From contig BSWB01000004.1 in NCBI GenBank assembly GCA_033239125.1, positions 142,422,926-142,486,925 on the forward strand: a stretch of DNA of 64,000 bases, given 5' to 3'. This DNA comes from Fagopyrum homotropicum. Taxonomy: Eukaryota > Streptophyta > Magnoliopsida > Caryophyllales > Polygonaceae. Made by a program: the position numbers and the translations under genes. The first letter of the stretch is position 1, and each line of letters starts with the position of its first letter. Under the pieces are notes generated by a model. That model worked only from the letters and a program-made list of their open reading frames with translations. It was not told where the DNA came from and made no database searches. Below, one piece after another: positions 24,295-36,038 of this stretch.

Positions 24295-25996
24295 TGATAG
24301 CATGTATTATAGTCTATATTTTGGGATTGGTTTAGACATTTTATCTTCATAAATCTGCATGTATGGATGTATATTCTTTGATTATATTGTTGTTTTGTCT
24401 ACCTTTGCGGGAATCGAGGTCTACACCTAGTTTTGTTGTAATTGTAAGGAAAATGACATGTTTTGGTCCAAAATGGACCTAAGGAAGCTAAGGAGTAATT
24501 GGAGCTACATTCTAGAGCATTGAGAAGATCTCAAGAAGCATGAAAATGATTAAGAAGATTTATTTTGGACCACATTCAAGATGATTTACATTCAGTTGAG
24601 ATTCACCTCGGTCAGCTACACCCTGTTGTCGGCGAGATCTTTATTTTTGGCTGAGATCTTTTATATTTGGAAGGAGAATATCTTATATTTTTGGCTGGAT
24701 TTTGGAAGGAAGATATTATATTTGGCTAATTTATTTTTAGAGTTATGGATATATTTTCTAAGAAATTATCTTTTAAGATATTATTATCTTTGAAAGATAA
24801 TTCTCCTATCTAAAGGGTTGAATTATCTACAATTCAGACATCTTCGGATCAAGGATTTTCTGGAGATTTTCTGAGAGTTTTAAAGGAAGAGTTGAAGGAA
24901 GTTTGAAGGTTGAAGTTCAAGGAAGGAAGGAATCATAGTTGAAGTTGGTTTTTTGAAGGAGTTTGTAAGACTTTCTTAGATTGCTTTTGGTTTGTTGTCT
25001 TTTCTTATTTGTGACTTGAGGAACGCTGATTTGTTGTTTGATTCATTCAGTTATTGAGACCTTTTCCTTAAGGTTTTATTGTTTGAATATTGATTCCTTT
25101 CCCATATATTTGATTATTGTTATCATGATGATTGTTGGCTAAGTTTCTTATGCGATTCTAGGGTGATTGGCTGAAAGTTGTGGGAAAAACGATGATAGAA
25201 TGATCTTAATCCCAACAGGACCCTGAAAGCTCGAGTCTTTACCTTAACCATAGAACACCTCGGCCAGTCATTGAACATCTCGGCCGGGATGGAATATAAC
25301 AGAGCGAGGTGAACCTTTCCTGAACCTTATCTGAATTAAGAGTCTAAGTTTGCCAAATCCTATCCTTATTATACCTTTCCTGGTTCAACGCAAGCCTAGG
25401 ATGAGACTTACCCGGTGATTCCTATGCTTGTTTACCTAAGATCATGAGTGTAGGTAATAATGGTTTATCCTTTATTAGGGTTTGAGTGTGCCTTCATCCC
25501 ATCTTTGAGAGTTAGCTTGAGACTTACCCGGTAAAGGTTGATTATATTCCCTTGGGTGGTGTTGGTTTGAGATTATAGTTCCTTTCCTTAGTACCTTGAG
25601 ACTTACCCGGTAATAGGAGCTTTGGTTTGGGATAGTGAGTAGTGAGACTTATCCGGTGATATATTCCCACCTTAGAAACACCTTCCCTTTGTAAACCTCA
25701 GCTTTGTCCGCGTTATCCTTTGAGATCTTGAGTCGGAACCACAACTAGATGCTTTAATCCCTATAATCCGCATTCTCTTTATTTGACTTTATATCATCTT
25801 TGATTACTTTAATTCGTAGTCATAAGCATATTTGACAACCTGATTCCGTGCTTTGTTTCACCATAGCCCCTGTGTTCGACCCTTGGAATTCTTGCTTTTA
25901 TTACAATTGATCCATACACTGCGGGTTCGCATATTGTTCAAGCATACTTCTTGGGTTATAAATTTTAAAGCTTGCACACACCTTTTGGAGCGAACA
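24295..25996 (+). repeat. lone LTR F of the D/G Athila-like family
   Basis: The 1702-bp LTR reads TGATAGCATG...GGAGCGAACA on the plus strand and aligns with the D and G LTRs. It carries four TGAGACTTA(C/T)CCGGT units (about 25403-25655) and half-sites of the CACCTCG/CGAGGTG motif (24605, 25257-25310). No internal element sequence follows except AGTTTTTGGTGA (25997-26008), which resembles the start of the leader and primer site. The host flanks are ACCCTC on the left and ACCCTA after the stub. It is therefore a solo LTR or a truncated end, not a full element. Confidence 0.85.
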
Positions 25997-26019
25997 AGTT
26001 TTTGGTGACCCTACAACCG

Positions 26020-26960
26020 CGGTGGCAATGCTAGCCTGTATGCCACCTCACCAACTCTCTCCACTATCTCGAATGGTCCGACATATTGGGGATTAACTTC
26101 CCCTTAATGCCGAATCGTTAGACGCCCCGCGTCGGTGATACCCTCAACCACACCTGAGCTCCGAATCTGAACTCTAGGGGCCTACGTCTCCTATCCACAT
26201 ATGGGCTATGAAGACTCTGCGCAACCAACATCCTCTCTCGGATCAAAGCAACTCTAGCCATGTCATCGTGCACCTGATATGGAGCTACGACGCTAGAACT
26301 CCCCGGCTCGTCCCAGCATACGGGAGTGCGGCATCTCCACCCATACAATGCCTCATACGGTGTCATCCCAATCGACGCGTGCCAACTGTTATTATATAAA
26401 AACTCCACCATTGGGACGTGGTCTGGCCATACCTTCCCCTAATCTATCACACATGCTCGTAACATGTTCTCTAAGGTCTTAATAGTCCGCTCGGACTGGC
26501 CGTCGGTCTGTGGATGGTATGCGGTGGTGAATAGGAGACTCGAACCTAGGGCGGCGTGTACCTGCTGCTAGAAATCCTACTCTGTCTCAAACCGGTAACA
26601 AAGTCCATAGATATATCCTCTCACTTTCATTGCGGCACGAGCAGTGGGTGAAGCTCTCCTCCGTGTCTCTCGTGCTCGATCTTGACCTACTCGCAGGTCG
26701 CGCATCGGGCCACATATCTAGCTACATCGGGCTTGAGCCTGCCCCACTAAAAAGATCTCCTGATATCCTTGTACATCTTACTCGCTTCTGGATGCACCGA
26801 GTAAGGTGTAGAATGTGCCTCATGCAAAATCCGCTCTGTCAACTCCTGAACTGACGGTACACAAATAAGTCTTTGGCATCTCAATAACCCGTCTGCTCCT
26901 ATGGTAAAATGTGGTGCCTCTCCTCGGGCCATCTTGTCCCGAATCATCATCAAAATGAAA
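26020..26960 (-). pseudogene. integrase remnant of chromovirus A
   Basis: From right to left: the zinc-binding N-terminus (ICVPSVQELTERILHEAH, HPEASKMYKDIRRSF, 26747-26953), a decayed catalytic core (about 26411-26700), then MTPYEALYGWRCRTP and VWLRVSPTRGV (26118-26411), and YVGPFEIVERVGEVAYRLALPP (26025-26110). Integrase would join element ends to host DNA. Stops and frame changes interrupt it, and LTR F removes its C-terminus. Confidence 0.75.
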
Positions 26961-27079
26961 CATCCCTCCTACTTCTGCCGGATCTCTCCGGACAAGTCAG
27001 GTAATACCTCTAACTCGGACAACCGACAGTCCGTATCCGGGAACCAAATATCCAACTCGAACTCTATCAAATCTCTTTG

Positions 27080-28340
27080 CAAATGTGGCTGAACCGTAAG
27101 CCGAGCTATAGCCTCCTCTCGAGGTGTCCTCCTAATCAAAGCACCGGCGACTACGTTCGCCTTCCCCGGATGGTAAAAAATCTCTAAGTCGAAGTCCTTA
27201 ATCAGCTCTTACCATCTCCTCTGGCGGTTATTCAACTCCCGCTGAGTAAATATATATTTCATACTCTTACTTTCTGTGAAGATCTGGCACGTAGCCCTAT
27301 ACAAGTAATGTCGCCAGATCGTCTGGGCATGAATCACTGCCGCTAGCTCAAGATCATGGGTAGGGTAATTCACCTCGTACGGCTTCGGCTACCGAGAAGC
27401 GTACGCAATAACCCTACTCCTCTGAATCAAAACGCACCCCAAGCCTAGCTTGGAGGCGTCACTATACACTATGAAATCCTCCATGCCCTCAGGCTGGGCT
27501 AAAACAGGAGTGAAGGTCAACCTTCTCTTCAGCTCCTCGAAGCTGCGTTGACAAGGCTCGGACCAGACGAACCTGGTAGACTTCCTCATAAAGGAAGTAA
27601 GCGGTCGTGCAATCACAGAGAAACCCTCAATAAATCGGCGGTAGTATCCCGATATGCCCAAGAAACTACGCACCTCCTTGACCGTCCTAGAAGGCGGCCA
27701 TGAAGAAACGGACTCTATCTACACCGGGTCAACCATGACACCCTCGGTGGAAACTATATGACCGAGGAATGCCACATCGTACATCCAAAAATTGCACTTA
27801 GAGAGCATAGCGTAAAGCTCTCTATCCTGAAGGACTCGAAGCACCGTCCTCAGATGTCCCGCGTGCTCCTCCCTACTCCGGGAGTAAACCAAGATGTCAT
27901 CTATAAACACCACCACAAAGTGGTCCAAGAATTCGATGAAGATGCCGTTCATCAACTCCATGAAGACGGCGGGTGCATTCGTGAGCCCAAATGGCATCAC
28001 GACACACTCATAATGGCCGTACCTCGTCTTGAATGTCGTTTTCGGCATGTCCTCCACTCTAACCCTCAGCTGGTGATATCCCGACCTCAAATCAATACGC
28101 GAAAACATGGAGGCTCCATGCAACTGGTCCAAGAAATCATCAATCCTTGGTAAAGGGTACTTGTTCTTGTTGGTGAGTTTATTCAACTCCCAGTAATCAA
28201 TGCATAGCCTCAAAGAGTCCGTCCTTCTTCTTGACGAAGAGGAATGGTGCACCCCAAGATGAAACGCTCAAGCGTATAAAACCCCTCGGCCAACTCTTCG
28301 AGTTGCTTCTTCAGCTCCAGCATCTCGATCGGCGACATGC
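27080..28340 (-). pseudogene. reverse transcriptase and RNase H remnant of chromovirus A
   Basis: The RT piece at 27719-28252 contains LCIDYWELNKLT, FSRIDLRSGYHQLRV, VMPFGLTNAPAVF and the catalytic FIDDILVYS. The RNase H piece at 27389-27673 contains FLGISGYYRRFI, EDFIVYSDASKLGLGCVL and VIAYASR. A stop separates the two, and the remaining RNase H text to about 27080 is in further frames. The motifs are complete enough to place it in Ty3/gypsy, but the ORF is broken. Confidence 0.8.
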
Positions 28341-28439
28341 GTTATGGGGCCTTGAAGATCGGCCTCGTGCCGGGCTCCAACTCAATAGCAAAATCAACGC
28401 TCCTCTGGGGCAGTAATCCAGGTGGCTCCCCGAATACAT

Positions 28440-28990
28440 CCTCAAACTCACATGCCACGGGAATCTCCTCAAGAGGTTGTCCCGTCTCCTCCTTCATGGC
28501 ATAGCACCAGAAGGCCTCACATCCTTGCCCGATAAGTCTCGCGGCTCGGATAGCGCTAACGATTGTACCGGTCTTCCGAAGTCTCAACCTCGAAAAACCA
28601 CCTCATGTCCCAACTCCGTGGTGACCGTGACGGTCCTCCGGCTGATGTCCAAAATGGCTCGATGGTTGTCCATCCAATCCATCCTTATGATGACTTCCTC
28701 ATGCACCAGGTGCATGACATAGAATTCGGCTAACCAATCACGGTTTCCCAAACTTATGGGACAACCGTGTACCTCTCGGGTACCACTAACCCTACCCCGT
28801 CGGGTAACCCACAACAAAGGGTCTTCCCTCTACCGTAACTAAGGAAAACCTAGATACACAATCATCGGATATAAAAGAGTGCGTAGCACCCGTATCAAAT
28901 AAAACTCGGATCAGAAAGCCATGAATCTGAATAGTACCTGTGGCTGCCGGTGCCGCTGGATCAACAACACTCCTCAACTCAAATACCCTA
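28440..28990 (-). pseudogene. retropepsin remnant of chromovirus A
   Basis: Frames 28792-28977, 28584-28817 and 28342-28587 together give IHGFLIRVLFDTGATHSFIS with the catalytic DTG, then HEEVIIRMDWMDNHRAILD and the linker toward RT (VACEFEDVF, LLPQRSVDFAIELEPGTRPI). The aspartic protease would cut the gag-pol precursor. Frameshifts separate the parts. Confidence 0.8.
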
Positions 28991-29199
28991 GTATTTGTGC
29001 CTCTGGTCTCCCGGGTGCCTCCACCATGGCCTCTACCTCGGCCTTGTTCTTGGGCAAATCACTGTGTACGAGCCTAAACTTGACCCTGGCCCCTCTACTG
29101 AGAGCCTTGTGACTGAAACTGTGGCGGCCTCTGACTGCCCCTTGCTACAGCAGCAGGCGAGGAACCCTACTGCGACTTTGACTTGCCCTTACGGCAAGC

Positions 29200-30180
29200 A
29201 ACTCGGTGACTCACCTGACCACAAGTGAAACAAGCCACGGGTGGCCTCCTACATGTATTCCTCATGTGTCCAAACTCTCCACAACTGTAGCACTTACGCC
29301 CCCCTCCAATGCCTGTCTCGACGGCTGGGGACCGGAATACCCCTGAGTTTGGCTACGTCCCTGCCTTGAGGCTCCTACCCTTGAACTAGTTGGTACCGTC
29401 CTCTACCTCTTGTTCGGCCCTCCGGATTGTGCTACTCTCCTAGACTGTAGTCGGTCTATCTCATAAGTCGAAGCTTGGTCTTGGTACTTTGCTAGTGATT
29501 CACAACGAAACCCCGCAAGGCAATCACGGGTGGACTCCCTCAATCTCCTAGAAAATAGGTAAACATGCTGGTCCGCCGGAGGTGCGGCGGGACCCAACAA
29601 AGCAAGCTCCACCCGGAATCGTCTAATTGCCTCGATGACTGGGGCGTCATCGAATATTGCCTCCAAGAAATCCTAGAATCTGTCTCACCGCAGTGAATCT
29701 AGATAAAAGGTCTCCCTAACGAGGCTCAGCAGCTGATCCATCTTGGTCACACCTCCTCTAACCGTCCTCCACCAATATTGGGCCTGCTCACGAAATAATG
29801 TCTGGACTATCTCAACCTGCCTCTCCTCTGGGCAACGGATCGCTTCTAAAGCCGACTCCACATGCCCAATCCAATGCTCGACCTCTAACCCTGCCTTCCC
29901 GTCGAAGTAGGGTACATGTTGTTGGTTGAAAGCCTTCAACCGTGAATCAGGTATCGGAGACCTTATCTCGTCTCTCGCCCTAAAAACCTCCATGACTGGC
30001 TCGGGTACAACTACCGCTGGTGCAACTAATTTTAGCGTAACTATCTCTGGTGCAACCCTAACTTGAGTCACCCTCTGCGAGACCTCAGTTGATCTCGCAG
30101 GTGCAAGTGCAGGTACCGGTGGTGTGGGAGGTGGCGCTCTCGTCCTAAATGCCTCATCGACTCGTCATACGTAGTCTTAA
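29200..30180 (-). pseudogene. gag remnant of chromovirus A with two zinc knuckles
   Basis: The capsid text is at 29685-30071 (LKAFNQQHVPYFDGKAGL, EVEHWIGHVESALEA, QYWWRTVRGG) and 29403-29666. The nucleocapsid at about 29205-29290 has CYSCGEFGHMRNTC and a second, shorter knuckle CFTCGQVSHRVAC. Stops split it. The two knuckles contrast with the Athila-like gags in this window, which have an Asn/Arg-rich tail instead. Confidence 0.75.
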
Positions 30181-30489
30181 AATACGGTAGCTCCAATAGA
30201 TGCTCCCCCAGTCCTAACAGATGGAGAACTCTACGCCCCGGACCTCACACCTGTCATATCCCTAGCCTCAGGAATGATGCTCTTTGCGACGTCCTTGACG
30301 GAAACCTCAGAGTTTGGCGAATCCACAATTGGTGGGTCCGCAATGGGGATACGTCCCCGACCTCTCGTGCCTGGAGGCCTCCCTAATCGTCCCAGTCTCA
30401 GGACGGTAGGAGGAAGAGGGGTCTACCCCTGGCGGGTCCTAGGTATGCGGTAGCTCTCGTACGTGCCATTTGATAGCGTATGACATTTT

Positions 30490-30516
30490 ATATATATATA
30501 TATATGTATATATATG

Positions 30517-30547
<31 letters not shown>

Positions 30548-30599
30548 GTATATATATGTACGTATATATATAAATATGTATAGATATATGTATGTATAG

Positions 30600-30630
<31 letters not shown>

Positions 30631-30756
30631 CATACATATATATATATATACATATACATATATATATATATACATACATATATATATATACATATATATA
30701 TATATATGTATGTATATATATATGTATATGTATATATATATGTGTGTAATACTTAC
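30490..30756. repeat. TA/TATG microsatellite
   Basis: About 265 bases of (TA)n interrupted by TATGTA and TACATA units lie in the leader of chromovirus A. Long open frames of Tyr and Ile on both strands are products of the repeat. Confidence 0.95.
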
Positions 30757-30846
30757 GATCTCAATATTATAAAAACTTACAAAAGCATTAATGTAAGCAA
30801 AAATCCAAATATACGATCAAGGCATACATGCCCAAACATCCTAAGG

Positions 30847-30848
<2 letters not shown>

Positions 30849-30898
<50 letters not shown>
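30849..30898. repeat. pure (TA)n microsatellite
   Basis: About 50 bases of uninterrupted AT repeat lie 90 bases from the larger tract. They are flanked by two copies of CCTAAGGTCATATATA (30839, 30918). Confidence 0.95.
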
Positions 30899-30899
<1 letters not shown>

Positions 30900-31135
30900 A
30901 ATATGGATCCAAAACTTCCTAAGGTCATATATATAACTGTATACATATATACATAGATCAAATCCAGAAATCTACGTCGCCGAGGTTTGCGGAAAAAGTG
31001 GTGGTCCCGTACATTCTAACCCAAACCCGACTCATGCATATGATTTTAAAAACAAAAAGTTAAAACCTGTGGGGGTTCTGTTTATTCCTTATTCGGCCTT
31101 TAGAAGATTGCGAGTGTCATTGTTGTCAACGTAGG

Positions 31136-31147
31136 GCTCTGATACCA
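31136..31147 (-). other. primer-binding site, initiator tRNA-Met (A)
   Basis: TGGTATCAGAGC on the minus strand complements the 3' end of plant initiator tRNA-Met. It starts 5 bases from the LTR end. Confidence 0.85.
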
Positions 31148-31151
31148 CTTT

Positions 31152-31534
31152 TGTAACACCCCGATTCTACGAGACTCGGAATGCTACGGGCGAGACCTCA
31201 CAATGGGTCTTGTCCCTTAGCTTGACAACAATTTCACCGGACCTTTCCAACAAGATACAAATAAAGGCAAAAATCAAACCGTTTATAATGTATGTGAGAA
31301 CCTGAAATGTAAAGATACAAGGTGGAAACTCAACCGAGTCCTCAAAACGACACACAAACTCCGAAAACATACAACATTACCATAATCCAAAAACATAACA
31401 AAACCCAAAAACGTCCCCATCCTATAATGTACGGTGATCCCCGGCTCTCCACTCCTCCACCTCACTCAGCGTCGTCCCTAACTTGCAGGGCATCTACACA
31501 AGCGGTTTAAAACCGTTAGCTCATATTCGAAGCA
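31152..31534 (-). repeat. 5' LTR fragment of chromovirus A
   Basis: These 383 bases align with 21716-22098 of the other LTR at about 90% identity and stop exactly where the LTR of element B begins. Confidence 0.9.
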
Positions 31535-33145
31535 TGATAGCATGAAATATGACTATATTTTAGGCACTTGTTTTGTTTGTTTTTCCCTTTTTGATGTGTA
31601 CATGGATATGAGTTTGAAGCATTTATGAGCACATTCACCGATTTTGTTGATATAGAGATCTACACAAGCTTTGTTATGTTTATAGGTGAATAAAGGCTTG
31701 AATTGGAGTGTATGCGAAGGGATAGGAGTATTTGATCATGCTAGTTGTTAAGAAGATGCATTGGAGAAGCTAAGGAAGGAGCATGATTAGAGAACTTTAC
31801 GAAACAAAGGCTTTCACAAAGGCTTTTGAGTTTCCACGGCCAAACCAACAGAACCACGACTGTGGTTTATGCATTGAGATCGTGGAAAGTGATGTTGAGG
31901 AGCAACAGAGAGTTCCACGGCCGTGGAATGTTACACTAGACCGTGATTTCCATGACGTTGTCACGTGTCATATTTGCCACGTCAGCAATAGTTATCGGGT
32001 TTTCTCGTAACCCTATTTTTCCCTATACGAAGGCTGAAGGAGGGAGAAAATGGGACGGCTGCTTACACCCCCGTAGAGAGAGATATTCGGATCATTTCTT
32101 AGGAAGATTCGATTGCGTATAGGGAAGATCCCAAGAAGGACGCGATTTGGAGATTGCGTACTTAGAGAATATCTTAGGGTTTACATTTGGAGACGGATTG
32201 ACATCCCGTTCTTCATTGTTCCTCGAGATTGTTGTGAGGATTTATGTTCCCTTTTCCGCATTCATTAAACACATACACTTGTTGTTTGGATTTGAGATTG
32301 ATTATATGACTAATATTGAGTTTTCGAGATTTTTACCTTTTTTCTCTTTTAAACTTGATTTTTGATTCAATGATGATGGTTATTGGCTAAAACCCTAAAG
32401 CAATTCTAAGGTAAAGGGTTGATAGTTGTGGCTTAGATAATGATAGACTGATCATAAACAGATTGGAGCCTGAGAGTTGCGAGAAACCTCGTAGTCGAGG
32501 ATTTCCACGGTCTGTTCTTGATTTCCACGACCGTGGTTCTTTAAGATTCAGCTGTGGTTTCCTCTGTCGTACGTCCTTTGCTTTTGCTTTGATCCAAAGT
32601 TAGAGATTTGCCTTAACCTAGCCTTGGCTTACCTTTTCTAGGTAGTAGTGAGACTCAACATCCTCTATTTCGGTTTCGAGTGTCACAACCTTAACCGTTT
32701 TGACTTGTCTTTGATTCCTTGGGTTTGGGCATGGGTATTTGAGAGTAATTCTTATCCTTTGATCCTTTCTATATTGCAGCCTCAACAACCTTTATAGAGA
32801 GTGTCCTTGTGTGAGACATATAGGGTTTTGGAACTTCACCGTACATAACCTTACATTTGATATACCTTTGCAATCCCGACTATGTCCTTACATCTATAGA
32901 ATATCTTGAATCGATTGCCACAATTGGATACCTGGATCTTTAAGATTGTTGTTTTTCCAATATTTACAAAGCTTCGATATTTTACTTGCTCGACGATTTG
33001 TGAACTGATTTTATTCTCACCAAATCCCTGAGTTCGACTCTGAAATTTCTTGTCTTACTACGCCGTTCCGTACACCGAGGGTTCGCTTTTGCATAAGTTC
33101 TAGATATAAATTTAAGACTTTGTTACGCACACTTTTGAGCGAACA
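31535..33145 (+). repeat. 5' LTR of element B
   Basis: The 1611-bp LTR reads TGATAGCATGAAATATGAC...TTTTGAGCGAACA. It resembles the E LTR in overall layout (motif clusters, then the two-copy 'CCTCAACAACC' area, then a conserved 3' end) but is strongly diverged. Confidence 0.85.
31830..31960. repeat. TTCCACG-NN-CGTGGAA motif cluster (B)
   Basis: A perfect 16-bp palindrome TTCCACGGCCGTGGAA lies at 31913-31928, with half-sites such as TTCCACGGCC, CCACGACTGTGG and ATCGTGGAA around it. A further near-copy, TTCCACGACCGTGGTT, lies at 32523-32538. Confidence 0.85.
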
Positions 33146-33151
33146 AGTTTT

Positions 33152-33169
33152 TGGCACCGTTGCCGGGGA
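33152..33169 (+). other. primer-binding site, tRNA-Asp (B)
   Basis: TGGCACCGTTGCCGGGGA complements the tRNA-Asp 3' end with one C-to-T change at a CpG. Confidence 0.85.
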
Positions 33170-33275
33170 TTTGGTCTAGACCAAATTTGGCTCTCGGTAG
33201 TCGAGCTTGGGAGCTTTTGCTCTTGTGATTTGATTTTTCTTTTTGAATGATTTTTGCAGATTCTTTAGGTATATG

Positions 33276-34670
33276 CAAAGGACTAGATCTACCAAAGATC
33301 TCGTTCCTTTTGATCCCGAACTTGAGAAAACTTTGAGGAAAAAGTTAAAGGAGAAAAAGATGGCTGGAAATAATGAGAGAAACATCCAAGAGGAGTTGGA
33401 TGAAACTCGATCTCGGCTCAAATTGAGCGAGAAGGCTCGCTTGGAGGAAAAGGAACGTAATCAGTTTCAAATAGATGAGCTTCGAGTAATGATTCTAGAC
33501 ATGAAACTAGAGAGGAATGATGCTAAGAAGAAGAAGAAAGCTAAGGAATCTATTGTTGAATCATCCGACGATGATGACATGCCGAACCTAGAGGATATTG
33601 CACTAATAATCCATCCAGTTCGTGACAATCCTAGACCACATGTTGATCCTCGCATTCCTGCTGGATATGTGAGAGCCGCTGATGGCGGGGATGAACCACG
33701 ATCCCTTGGGCAACGGATGGATCCAATTCAGCAACCACGCCGTTTAGGTGTGAATTTTGGAGGTGAAGACTTCCAGGATTTCGGATTTAGCCCGCAAGTT
33801 ATTACCATGGTTCGCCAAAGTCAATTTGGTGGAACGGATGCTGAATCTCCACACAAACACTTACAGAATTTCGAGATTCTTATGGAGACATTGAAGCCGA
33901 AGAGGGTTGTCAACAACAATTACAAGATAAAACCGTTCTTCTTCTCTTTTAAGGACAAGGCATTGTCTTGGTACCAAGCTCTTCCGGCTGGAAGACTTAA
34001 CACATGAGAGGATTTGACTTCGGAATTCCTCATCAAGTTCTTTCCACCATCCAAGACGGCAGAATTAAGAGGTAAGATAAATGTTTTTCTATGAAACCTA
34101 ACGAAAGTTTGTTTCAATCTTGGGAAAGGTTTCAGGATCTTCTATTGGATTGCCCATGCCATGGCATTTCAAAGTTGAAATTGTTGGAGATCTACAACAA
34201 GGGATTGGATGTGGAGACACAATTCAAACTCCAACCTCTTTCTTGTGGTACATTCATGGACATGAGAGAAGACGACGCTTGGGACTTCATTGAGAAGCAA
34301 GCCCAAGTGATTGAGAAGTATTCCCACCGAAAGATGGATAATGGGAATCAGAATTCAGGAGAGCCAGGAGTAAAGTTGACTCAAGCTGCACAAACTCAAA
34401 TATTTTCCCTCAACAATGAGATCAAGGAGTTGAAGGAAGTCATAAGAGCTGGCCTTCAAAAGACGAAGGAGCAAGAAGCTGGCTACCTAGGGAGGGATAA
34501 TAACCATGGCAATAGGAACAACTACCGGAACAATAACTAGACAACAACAACAACATGAACTCCAACAACAACAATTGGAGATCCAACCAACAAAACTCTA
34601 GTAATTCCTATTCACAAAATGAAAATTCACTAACACCTCCATCTTCGTCTACACCTTTGAAAGCCAGGGT
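33276..34670 (+). pseudogene. gag remnant of element B
   Basis: The frame starts MQRTRSTKDLVPFDPELE at 33276, followed by a charged coiled-coil region and the gag core (RQSQFGGTDAESPHKHLQNF, LSWYQALPAGR). A TGA at 34005-34007 replaces the Trp codon of TWEDL, and a one-base loss follows near 34085. The frame at 34091-34540 continues with LFQSWERFQDLLLDCP and CGTFMDMREDDAWDFIEKQA, then an Asn-rich tail broken by stops near 34540. It is an inactive capsid gene. Confidence 0.85.
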
Positions 34671-34718
34671 CAAACATCGAATGGCTCGGGCAAGCCGGAG
34701 AAGGATAAGCATGATGCT

Positions 34719-35439
34719 ATGCTAGAGAAAATCTTGGGAAAGCTCCAAGGACTAGAGAATCTTATCACTTCGGTTGATAAGGCACAAAAAGCCTTAGAAA
34801 ATCAAGTGTTCAGCAAGGCCGGAGAAGTTCCTAGAGAACAAGGAAAGCTTCCCGGAAACACAAAGGATAACCCAAAGGGGCGAGTAATGGCGATTACTAC
34901 TAGGAGTGGTGTAACAACCACCGATCCGCAACCCAAGTTTGTAGAAGTCTCCGTTGAGAAAGAGAAAGATAAGGAGAAGGAGAAGGAAGATGTCTATCTT
35001 CCGCCTCCAGCTTACAAACCTCCTTTACCATTTCCGCAATCTAGAGCAAGAGCGCATCTAGACAAGCAGTTCGGTAAGTTTGTTGATCTAATGAGCAAAC
35101 TGCATATTAACATACCTTTTATTGATGCAATTGTAGGTATGCGCGCTTACGAGAAGTTTTTAAAAGAAATCCTCTCTAACAAGAGGAAGCTGGAAGAGTT
35201 TGGAGAAGTCAAGATGAGTTCGGAATTTTCAGAGCTCATCAAAACAATGACGGAGAAGATGCCCCCAAAGCTGAGAGATCCGGGGTCATTTTGTATTCCA
35301 ATAGGAGTTAGGAGCAAGCGTAAGCATCATCCCGCTTGCTTTGTGTAGGAAGGTCGGTTGGTGAACCTAAACCGGTGAAGATGACGTTGTACATGGCGGA
35401 TCGTTCCATAATCGACCCGTAGGTATCATTGAAGACGTC
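34719..35439 (+). pseudogene. protease region of element B, truncated
   Basis: The open frame 34719-35348 carries AITTRSGVTTTDPQPKF, PPPAYKPPLPFP and the text leading to the retropepsin (KLRDPGSFCIPIGV). About 40 bases of the protease are missing after 35308, including the DLG catalytic triad region. The match to E resumes out of frame until 35439, where chromovirus C begins. Confidence 0.85.
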
Positions 35440-35995
35440 TGATGCGTCCTTGGAGGTAACCAAGGATAACTCCGGATCTAGATCAAGCAAAACTCCAACT
35501 ACTCCTTGATTCTTTGTGCATCGTTGTATCGTTTCAGATCCAAAGGGGCGGAAGCGATGAAGAAACAAGGGTTAGTTCGATCTAGAGAGATCGAATAAGC
35601 CTTTTAGTATGGATCGAAGGTTGATTCTTAAGAAGAATCCTCGAATATGGTTTTCATGGATCAAAGATGAGATCCAAGGAAGAAATTTGAGAGATAGAAG
35701 AGAGGTTTTGATGCCCAAGCTAAGTAGGAGGAAATTCTTCTCAAAACTTAGTAATATTGAACATGAAAAATAAGTGAGGCAAGATATCTCTTATATAGAG
35801 AGTCTTGCCTACCTATGGGCCAACGGGCCAAACAAAAACACATGACGAAAAGCCCAAAAGGGAAAACCTAAAAGGATAAGATCAAAACCTAAAAGGATAA
35901 GATCAAAAGGGAATATTCTTATACGGAATATCTCTTTTATCACATAAAAAGGAAAACATGAAAATATAGTCCGAAAATAAGCTAGCTTCATGTCA
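35440..35995 (-). repeat. 3' LTR of chromovirus C
   Basis: The left end, TGATGCGTCC on the plus strand, is fixed by the break in element B. The right end is set at TGTCA (35995) but is uncertain, because no clear polypurine tract is visible. A TATA-like CTCTATATAAGAG (minus) lies near 35790-35802. Confidence 0.6.
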
Positions 35996-36038
35996 TGGAG
36001 TCGGAAAGACGAGACATGCCGCTAACGGAACCGGTAGC

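Larger units (their letters stand above)
21716..31534 (-). mobile_element. Ty3/gypsy chromovirus A (Tekay/Del-like), interrupted
   Basis: Order on the minus strand: 5' LTR (only 31152-31534 before element B cuts it), initiator-Met primer site, leader with a TA microsatellite, gag with two zinc knuckles, protease, RT, RNase H, integrase with a chromovirus-type C-terminus, PPT and 3' LTR (21716-23771). LTR F interrupts the integrase at 24295-25996. The LTR ends TGTAACA.../...TGTTACA, the DTGATHSFI protease and the VFHLSQLREY text point to the Tekay/Del branch. The shared LTR part is about 90% identical by eye, so this is the oldest dated layer of the stack. Multiple frameshifts and stops make it inactive. 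Confidence 0.85.
31535..35439 (+). mobile_element. Athila-like Ty3/gypsy element B, 5' part
   Basis: 5' LTR 31535-33145, tRNA-Asp primer site, broken gag and the start of the protease, then an abrupt break at 35439/35440 where chromovirus C begins. The rest of B would lie beyond the window. It is inserted in the 5' LTR of chromovirus A between AAGCA and TTAG (judged from the other A LTR). Its internal sequence is closest to E, and it carries the same TTCCACG-NN-CGTGGAA motif. Confidence 0.85.

Noticed and set aside
24581..24793. Small plus-strand gene in LTR F
   Set aside because: The same text appears in all D-family LTRs in either orientation with varying frames. It is LTR sequence.
30423..30900. 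Open frames of 60-100 codons rich in Tyr and Ile on both strands
   Set aside because: They are translations of the TA microsatellite, with no conserved text.
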